Shown piece by piece: positions 56,710 to 64,000 of a DNA stretch of 64,000 nucleotides. The stretch's first letter is position 1. The number at the start of each line of letters is the position of its first letter. A model generated the notes under the pieces. It searched no databases. It had not been told where the DNA came from and saw only the letters and a list, made by a program, of their open reading frames with translations. Both the position numbers and the translations under genes were made by a program. The stretch comes from Dama dama (taxonomy: Eukaryota; Chordata; Mammalia; Artiodactyla; Cervidae): contig NC_083699.1 of assembly GCF_033118175.1 (NCBI RefSeq), forward strand, positions 49,201,001 to 49,265,000, in the 5' to 3' direction.

Positions 56710-56936
56710 GCCGCCGCCGGCCGCCTCCGGGACGCGGGGCCAGCCGCCCTCCCCGGCAGGCGCTGGGCCGGCGTGGTCGACCGAGTCCAGTCCGCGTCTC
56801 AAGCTGCCGCCGTCGCCCACGACGCCCTCGGAGCGCCGCGGGCCCGCATCCCTCGGCCACCGCCAGACCGCCCCTGCGCCGGGCGCCGCGAAGCGGCCGG
56901 GACCCTCGAGCCGGGCCCCCCGAGGCGAGAGCGTGG
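56660..56936 (+). CDS. HEG1: HEG1, first coding exon (signal peptide and start of mucin-like ectodomain)
   Basis: The ATG at 56,660 lies in a perfect Kozak context (GCCGCCACCATGG). The exon encodes 92 residues plus one base and ends at a GTGAGT donor (56,937). Residues 1-24 form a signal peptide: MASPP, 11 Leu, 4 Pro, AASG. Then comes a Pro/Ser/Arg-rich stretch (TRGQPPSPAG, PPSPTTPSERRGPASLGH, SSRAPRGESV) that aligns with the start of human HEG1 (TRDPPPSPA.., RERRGPATPG, GRAPRGGS) as I know it. HEG1 is a single-pass receptor with a mucin-like ectodomain and EGF repeats. Its cytoplasmic tail binds KRIT1/CCM1 and organises endothelial junctions and heart and vessel growth. The position downstream of SLC12A8, on the same strand, fits the mammalian gene order. 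A less likely donor, GTGGGT at 56,933, would remove four bases. Confidence 0.92.
56678..56719 (+). repeat. HEG1: (CTG)10(CCG)4 coding trinucleotide repeat
   Basis: Ten CTG codons (56,678-56,707) followed by four CCG codons (56,708-56,719) make most of the Leu core and the Pro run of the HEG1 signal peptide. Confidence 0.95.
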
Positions 56937-57739
56937 GTGAGTGAGAGCCGGGGACGCGCGACGCGCGAGCCTCGGGCTGGGGGCGTGGGCGCGCCCGGTG
57001 CCGCATCCCCCCCACCCAGGCCCGGGCGACGCTCACCCAGGTGGGGGCTCCGCTTGGCCGGGCGCGCTGGGACTCTGCGGGTGGACCGGGAGGGAGGGCA
57101 GCGAGCCAGGAAGAGTGGTTTCCTAGACGCTTTCGCGCGAGGCTGGACTGGGGGGGTGTGACCATCCTGTTGTCCCCCCACTCCCTTGGAAGAAAACTTA
57201 TCTCCCATGGTGGACCCCGGATCCTGTATACACCTACCTTCAAAATAAAAGAAAAAATCCAAACCTCACAAAAAGCACTTCTCCCACTTCGGAGGTGATA
57301 ACATCCGGCCAGCCCATTCCCCAATTCCATTTTTTTCCTATGGATGCAGAAATAGGCCTCTCGGTACAGAGCCTGACATTCAAATTTAAATAACTGATTT
57401 TTTTTTTTTTTTTTTTAAGCGTTCTAGCCCTAAGGATATTTGTAAAAGACAAAGGATGTAGTTGGAAACCAAACACTCCACTGGCTCTCTCTGAAGCAGA
57501 GAGATCCAGGGACTGTGTGGAGGTGGGGGGCTCCAAGGGGAAGCCCTGTATGGCAGACCCCAACACAGGACTGGCCCCCAGCCTTTCCTCCCTTTTCTTT
57601 TCCTGATGAGCTGTGGCTCCATACACAGCCACCGCCTGCCCACTCAGAGAGGGATCTGCCTGCTTTCCTCCAGAGCTTTGTATCCAGTTCCTTCTTTGGG
57701 TCTGGAAGAAATGCCAAGGACCCAGTGGAATTCCAACCA

Positions 57740-57900
57740 TAATACCATTGTGACCTCGGGAATGTCACCACTTTTGATCTCGGTCTCTCCATCTGTGAAA
57801 TGGAAGTAATGACCCTCGCTCTTCCCAGCCTCCTGGTGATGATGGGACAAAATGAAAGTAAAAATAAGTGGAAAGTGCTTTGAACAAAGTCAGCAATGCG
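57740..57900 (+). repeat. MIR SINE
   Basis: Sense core: 'tgacctcgggaatgtcacca' + 'cttttgatctcggtctctcc' + 'atctgtgaaatggaag', then 'aagtggaaagtgctttgaac'. Confidence 0.82.
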
Positions 57901-60900
57901 GTGGTGTTAAACTACTGCCTTCCCATGAGTGACACAAGGCATCTGTTCTCCTGGGTTGCCCAGAGAAGCTAGGTCACTTGGAACACTAGGTATTGTCTTG
58001 GAGTTTAGGTGAAGGCTGAAGACAGGTTTCATCTTCCTAGTGGATACTTCATTTAAGTCTCTCATATCACACAAACTTCCTGGGATAGGAATTAGCTTAC
58101 TTCATTGCACCTAGGGATGCTTCCTCTAATTAAATAAGCAAAAAGCTTTAAAAAAAAAAAAATCAGATCCTCAAGTAAAAACTCAATTTCACATTCATTA
58201 GTACTCTCATCATTGCAAATGCCTTGTCCTTGTGAGCGTCTCCATCATTGGCACAAGATTGAGAAACTCTAAAGGGAAGGGAGAGGGGAAAGAAGCTTCC
58301 AGAGACCTAAGAGACACACTCACTGTGACTCCAGCTCTAGGTGACTTACAGCACACATTGTTTTAAGTTCCACGGAAGGGAATCAAGAACATAAAAGAGA
58401 ACATTTCCTGGTCTTCTCACACAAGGAAAGTAACCAAGAATACTGTGCAGAAACTTGTCAGTCCTCTAAGTGGAAAGTGGAGTACAGCAACTGAAAGCAG
58501 CTTTCTATGGCTGGAAGTCAGGCTTTTTTAGCTGTAGGGTCCAGTCTTGTTCATGGATGGATGGGAGGGATGCTGACTTTCGAGGGACCTGAATGGATGA
58601 GACTGGTACAGAAGTCTCCTTCCTTCTCTTGTGGCTGAGAATCCTCACACATCACATAGAGCTCGGTGTTACAGGAGAGGGACAGTGGAGGCAGCTGGCT
58701 TAGGGGACTCAGCAGGTGAGAGCTGGGGCTGATCTCCCTTGCTGGTCAGGGACCCCTGCCACCGTAGATGATCCACGCTTCCTCATAGGCATGGTGGGTA
58801 ACTCTGCTAGTCTTGACTTTGCAACCTTTCCAGTTGCAGATTCCTTTGGGGAGCTGAGAGCAAAGGAGGTTTCGGGTGCGTGGTGGCTCTAGAGGCATGC
58901 ACATGAAAGCCCCAGAGAGCAGCTAGGCAGGAGCTGGGGGCATCCCAAATTTCTCTGACCTGAGAGGATCTTCCCTGTTCCTCCCACCCCTCCACAGAGA
59001 CCACCCAAGGAGTGTCTATGCTTCAGTTGAGCTCAGGCTGGCTCTCAGGTGGAATGTAAGGAAGGTGAGAGTAGAAGAGAGGAAATTGATTACCTGTTGA
59101 AAACTAATAGAAGCTACTAATACAGCTGAAGATTCAGGCAGGACTTGTGCTTCTTTTCTGCTGGTGGCTCAATGTCACTTAGAGGGAAAAAAAGAAACAA
59201 TGAACAAGAAATTTGCATCAAGTGATGTTCAGTGAGTTTGAGTTTCCTAGTAACCTCTGAGATTTTCTTTGGCCCTTTTTTGATAGGCCACTGTATATCA
59301 CAAGGTACAATCAGTTATTTCCAAGGCAGCCAAGTCTCAACGCTGGAAGGGCCTCTGGAGGCCCTGTGGTCCACACAGTATCCCATTTGGATGTCTGCCC
59401 TCTCTGCACCCCTGACAGATGGACAGCCAGTATCTGCACCAGTGCTCTTGTGTTTGGGGAGATGCTTGCTGCTGCTGGTTATGAGCCCTGAGTCTTACAA
59501 ATAAGGTGCTTTGTTGGATTGTTGGGGAAACTGCCTGTAGCCCATTATGTTGTGGGGATGTTGGTGGTCAGTGCCTGGTCCTCGTGGCCTGGGCTTCCAA
59601 ATACGGTGTCAACAGAGGGACCAGAGATGTCCTTTTCTTCCCTGGGGCCATTTTTAGCCCCTTTCCTCTTGGCAGAGTTTAAGGTTCTCACTGTTGAGTA
59701 ACTGGGCTTGCATTCTGTGGGTTGTTAGCCTGCCTTAGACCACAAGTCCCTGGCCAGCAGTTCTGCCCTGCTTCCCGTTTGTGTGGCCTTTGTTAAACTT
59801 TTGCGCCCACCTGTCACCCGCAGGCTGCTCAGCTCAACTTGTTGCTGGTGTTTCAGCCAGCGGAGATAGGATGCCAAGTCCTCGAGGTTTCCTTTTTCTT
59901 GCTTTTCTTTTTTTTCTAACAACTTGGGGTTTCCGAGCCACAGTTCTAAGCGGAGTGCTTAAGTTTATACACTGACTTTTTGCAGTCCGTATGCCAGGCT
60001 TTAATTGTGAGATCCGCAAATGAGAGTGGGGGTTGGGGGAGGAGGCTTAAGTCATAATGAAAATCAATGCAGAAGGAAAGAACTTTCCCACCCAAAGGGG
60101 AAATGACGCTGAAGAGCTGAGCAGCCAACCCAAGGAATAATAATCGTAGAAAAATGCAGTTCCCTAGAGTAAAGGAAGCACAGTGAGCCCAGCCCCTTCT
60201 GGGCTGTTACATAGCTGTCCCCTGAGTGGCTGTAACTTTGCGGGCCAGCTGGTCACTCAGCTTTAGCTGGGGGGAACCCTTACACAGTGCAGTGAAGACC
60301 CAACCTGGGCAGGAGGCAGCCCCCAGGGAAGAGAGGGGGGCTTCCCTCCAGGACCGTCCTGGCTGGGACTGGTGGTGGTGGTGGGGATTCCTGAGCAGCC
60401 CCATTGCTTTGATGGGGGGTACCCCAAATAGAAGGAGAGGTGTGGGGAAAGGGACTCACCCTGGCCCGTGTATGTTTAAAAGCCACATCCTTTTAACCTC
60501 ATGCGTGCAAATGCTAAACTGCTGTTTCCTGCCCCAATGGTGTGGGCAGGGTGAGAATGAAAGGTGTTTGCTGCCCGCCTGGGCAGTTACTGCACCCCTG
60601 GGCCTGGAGCGGGGGCGGGGAGGAGCCTGTGCCCTCCCAGTGACTCCTCTCTGCCTTCCAGCAGCCCTGCCCAGCTGGCTGAAAACGGCCTTCTCGGAAC
60701 TGGTGTGTTGTCTCAGCCGCTCAGAAGGAAAGCAAAGCCCCTATGGCAGTCGCAGTTTCTGAGTCCTCTGTGTCTCCTTCAGTGGCTGCCCTCTGCCCCA
60801 CCCGCTTTTGTGTGAACAGAGGTTTCAGCTGCAGTGAATGTCCCTCCCTTCAAGAATCCTGGGGAAGGAAGCGACAGGAAAGACAGCTTGGCTCCCTCTT

Positions 60901-60939
60901 TGACTTCTAGTCTTTGCGCACCTGTGTGGTGGGAACTTT
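57901..60939. other. HEG1: HEG1 intron 1, unique-looking stretch
   Basis: About 3 kb without recognisable young repeats. An A-run occurs at 58,149-58,161 and a (GGT)n-like 'ggtggtggtggtgggg' at about 60,371-60,386. The 178-codon frame at 60,226-60,762 has no match or exon signal. First introns of developmental genes often hold enhancers; none can be shown from sequence alone. Confidence 0.45.
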
Positions 60940-61080
60940 CGCATTCCTCATCCCATTTAATTCTCAAAATAACCCCCACGAGGGATATTATTACCCTTTT
61001 ACAGTTGTGGAAACTGAAGTCTGGTGATGTTAGATAAGACATATAAAGGGAGGAGGAAGAATTTAAATCTATTTGACCAG
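60940..61080 (-). repeat. MIR SINE
   Basis: Antisense core 'catttaattctcaaaataac' + 'ccccacgagggatattatta' + 'cccttttacagttgtggaaa' + 'ctgaag'. A sense-oriented MIR snippet ('ttttctcatcagtaaaatgg') follows at about 61,117-61,140. Confidence 0.85.
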
Positions 61081-61144
61081 ATCCATTTGCTCTTTCCACA
61101 GTTATCATGTAGCCTGAGTTTTCTCATCAGTAAAATGGGGTGAA

Positions 61145-63065
61145 AGTTGTCTCGATCACTAAGATCCTCTCCAGCATATCATCCTTCTTCCTTGGTCCCT
61201 TGCTCTCACCCTTTTTTAGAGAATAGGGACTAGGATTGGGATGAGGAGATGGCAGGGATGATGGGGACAACCTGCAGAGTAGAAATTTTGATGAAAGAAT
61301 GTAGGATCATGAGCATTTCTACACGTATAAGATGGTATTTTATATACAGATTGTGAATTACACCCTGCCTATATGCCAGTCCATAGGTTATTGATGCTAG
61401 AGGTAGTTACATTCGATAGCGACCAAACTGAAATGAATTGGTGATGTTCTTAACCGGCTCTCTAGGAACAAGTCTGATACTCGGAGGCAGTGTTATGAAT
61501 ACCCATTCAGTGGGAGGAGACATCAAATGGTATCCCATTCAGAGGCTGTAAAATTGTTTCTTTTTTCACATCTATGCCCTCTTCTACCCACTTACTGTGC
61601 ATCTTGCTTACACCAAAACAAAGATGTTTCAGTCCCGTCTTCTCCCTCTTCTTTGTTGGAGTGTGGTATGTGACTGTGTGCGTCACATTTGATTGATCTG
61701 TAGATCAGAAAATATGTACAGAGCCCTTTCTCTGTGTGAGCAGCTGCGGCAGGTCATAGGGAGGGTATGTGCCCCTGAGGTACATGCGGTCTTGTTGGAG
61801 TGCAAATCCCAATGTCTAAAAAGTGAAATGATGGTGCGGGTGTGATTCACTGCTGACACAGTGTCACAGGACAATCATACCGACCCTTAGGTATGGTGTG
61901 GATGGAGACAGGCTGCAACATGCAAAGGTGGAGAGACAGCTGATGCGGGCAGTCCAGGGAGACATGATAGAGAGAAGGAAGGAGCTGCCTGAATATGGAT
62001 AGACAGATAGGGAGGCTATTGACATCAGCAAAATCCCAAATATTGAAACACTGAAGTTTTTTTTTTTTTTTTTTAATGCAGCTTCTTAACAGCCAGGAAG
62101 ATGGGAGAGAGGACTTGGGAAGACTAGTTAGACTCTAGTATAACTGGAGTCATTGAAGACAGGCCTAGAAAGGAGGACTGGGTCATGTTGGGAAGGCTTT
62201 CGAGGCCTCTTGAAGGCGTCTGTGTTTGTCTCATCCACAGTGAGGAGCCCCCTGAGGGCTCGCAAGGAAGGAGCAGTGTTGTTTTCTTGTTGAGTGCTCA
62301 CACATGCTTGGTGCTGGGGCTCATGGGTGAATCACATACACATCTGCCCATATTACAGCCCAGTAGTCATGTAGAGATACTGGAATGTTGATGGGCAGTA
62401 TATCCAGATGCTGGGAGGAAAAGGCTGAGCAGGGCTAGAATGGAGTGAGCGGAAATTGAAAGGGAGCGAAGCAAGAACCCATGCAGGAGAACCTGGTGAC
62501 CACCTGGCTGCGGGGATGATGGGCACACAGTGGACAGAGAGGAGCTGGCTTCCATCAGCTGAAGTGCCTTTGCTGTAAAGACTGTAGCTTGTCCCAGTGG
62601 GTGTCTTCCACGGACAGCTGAGAATGCAGAACTGAGCTCAAATGAATTTAGGGCTGATTCAGCCTGGCAGGTAAGCCTGAGTAGCAGTGAACACCCCAGA
62701 AGAAGAGGAAGCCAGCTCTGACCTGATGGAGAATGTCCAGAGTAGATGGTGAGAAAGAGGCAGCGCTCAGCAAGGGGCCAGGCAGGCCTGAGGGCACCGT
62801 GAGGGCTGGGCACCTTGGGGGTTGTGGAAGGGCAGGTGATTTGAGTCAGTACCCACTGTGGGTATACAAAGCTGTGAAGAAACACGTAAGCTAACATTAG
62901 TTGCTGAGTCGTGTCTCATCTGTACACTGTCTCAGTTGAAAGGGAAAGGGTGATGGGGAGAATGAGGCCTGAGGGAAGAAGGCAGATGTTGACCTCCCTG
63001 GGCAAAGTTCAACAGTGACGCAAAAGAGGAAGGTCAGAGACCTGGGGCCCTTGATTCCCACCCCA
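61145..63065. other. HEG1: HEG1 intron 1, no gene seen
   Basis: No exon or RNA gene. The block at 61,890-62,160 ('aggtggagagacagctgatg', 'aggcctagaaaggaggactg') and the 62,450-62,800 stretch look like old, weakly conserved repeat but are unassigned. A T18 run lies at about 62,057-62,074. Confidence 0.45.
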
Positions 63066-63069
63066 CACC

Positions 63070-63600
63070 ATCGTTGACTCCCCCATCCTCCCGAGTCAGG
63101 AGTTGGCAATACCATCCACCTAGTTACTTAAAGGAGAAGCCTAGAAGCCACCCTCCATCCTCTTTGTCCTCACCCTCTCCATTTTGGTGTGCATGTGCAG
63201 TGATGGGGGGCAACTCCAGTTGCTTTAGTTTCAGAACTGCATCCCAAGTCTGCCTTCTTCATCTCTGCTGTCCGTTTGTCCTCCCTGTGTCTACTCAGGC
63301 TCTCCCTCTCCTCTGTGCTCCCAGGAGCCAGTGATTTTCTTAAAATGTACTTCTGGTAACCTCACTCTTGGGCTGAACCCCTCACTCTCAACCCTCCATG
63401 GGCTTTCTGTTGTGCTGAGAATAAATCTACACCCCCTGGTAGAACCCAAGATCCGCAGGTCTGACCCCACTAGCTCTCCGGCTTTTTCTCACACCACTCC
63501 CCGTCCTAACCCCCAGATCACTGTTTGTACACACGCAGCCCCTTCCTGTCCAGGAGACGAGGCACAGGCGTCTCCAGCTGTAGTGGCACCTGCCTTGCAG
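63070..63600 (+). repeat. L2 LINE fragment
   Basis: 'gaagcctagaagccaccctc' after 'ggcaataccatccacctagt', then 'cttcttcatctctgctgtcc' and 'ccctccatgggctttctgtt', follow the L2 RT-to-3' order in sense. The following 63,600-63,790 ('tgtgcaaaggccccaaggcc') belongs to another old repeat. Confidence 0.65.
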
Positions 63601-64000
63601 GCAGAGGGAGCAGCCTGTGCAAAGGCCCCAAGGCCAGAAGGAGCTTGCTGCCTGTTTCAGGATGGAGAGACGGGAGGCCACAGTGGCCCAGGTCACATGG
63701 GGCCATGGGAAGGCGGTGAGGAGGGCAGACTGTCTTCTAGGCACCAGGAGGGGTGTTAAGCAGAGGAGCGATGTGGAAAATAGACTGTGGGGAGCCAGTG
63801 GCTCTGAATGTGCACTTGTGAGCCCACGTGAGCTGCTGCTCCTTAGGAGGAAGTGTAGATTTTATTCATGTTTGTCCCCTAGTGCCTAGCTTGGGCCCTG
63901 GCATGGGGAGCATCTGTCTGGCCTCAGGCCACCCTCTGCCTCAGGGCTACCGCAGCAGCACCCTCACCACCACATGCTCTAGGTCTCCTCTTGGAAGATC

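Larger units (their letters stand above)
56270..57070 (+). promoter_or_regulatory. HEG1: CpG island, HEG1 promoter and 5'UTR
   Basis: The composition jumps to very high GC with dense CpG over about 800 bp, centred on the first HEG1 coding exon. No TATA box is apparent, as expected for a CpG-island promoter. A CRE-like octamer TGATGTCA lies at 56,386-56,393 and several GC boxes (ccgccc, cccgcc) follow. The transcription start is not determinable here; the 5'UTR is expected within about 56,400-56,659. Confidence 0.8.
56937..64000 (+). other. HEG1: HEG1 intron 1 (start)
   Basis: After the donor at 56,937 no further HEG1 exon is found; the second exon (beginning in human around DAAWKHWPES) was searched for by eye and not seen. 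The intron is poor in young repeats, with MIR and L2 relics and T-runs at about 57,399-57,418 and 62,057-62,074. No RNA gene recognised. Confidence 0.8.

Noticed and set aside
56281..57330. Minus-strand open frames of 349 and 276 codons over the HEG1 CpG island
   Set aside because: Very GC-rich DNA has few stop codons. The peptides are low-complexity Arg/Gly/Ala/Pro and overlap each other in two frames. They are the shadow of the HEG1 first exon and promoter.

Overview
This is nuclear DNA of a ruminant, most likely cattle or a close bovid. Three things point there. Bov-tA (BOV-A2 type) SINEs, BovB (RTE) retrotransposons, an artiodactyl L1 and the tRNA-derived CHR/CHR-2 SINEs are interspersed throughout. 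The coding parts are split exons with GT-AG introns and vertebrate codon use. The gene order SLC12A8 then HEG1, in the same orientation, is the mammalian order (human 3q21; bovine chromosome 1 from general knowledge). Nothing prokaryotic, no CRISPR array and no intact virus is present.

Layout. Positions 1-34,805 hold the 3' half of SLC12A8 on the + strand. Five coding exons (2566-3211, 14268-14365, 22676-22793, 31158-31218, 34313-34475) join in frame to encode the last 361 residues, followed by a 3'UTR with AATAAA at 34784. Introns are filled by repeats. The most striking is a nearly full-length L1 of about 7.6 kb (14850-22442, minus strand) flanked by a perfect 14-bp target-site duplication; it makes up about nine tenths of its intron. 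A 2.2-kb 5'-truncated BovB lies at 25003-27232. From about 34.8 to 56.2 kb is intergenic DNA with L2, MIR, MLT1-like LTRs, DNA-transposon relics and young SINEs. It includes a three-level nest at 40,289-40,870 in which a GC-rich mRNA 3'-end retrocopy sits in a Bov-tA SINE that sits in a BovB fragment. At 56.27-57.07 kb is a CpG island with the promoter and first coding exon of HEG1 (ATG at 56660, perfect Kozak context, Leu-rich signal peptide built on a CTG/CCG repeat). From 56,937 to the end is HEG1 intron 1.

Functionally the two genes are neighbours, not partners. SLC12A8 encodes an atypical, long-tailed member of the cation-chloride cotransporter family. HEG1 encodes a mucin-like single-pass receptor that binds KRIT1 in the endothelial CCM pathway. 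The main new hypotheses concern the repeats. The intronic L1 has its 5'UTR pointing outward at an SLC12A8 exon only 233 bp away, so an L1 antisense promoter could start a short chimeric SLC12A8 transcript. The HEG1 signal peptide sits on a trinucleotide repeat likely to vary in length. I see no undescribed biological system in the strict sense.
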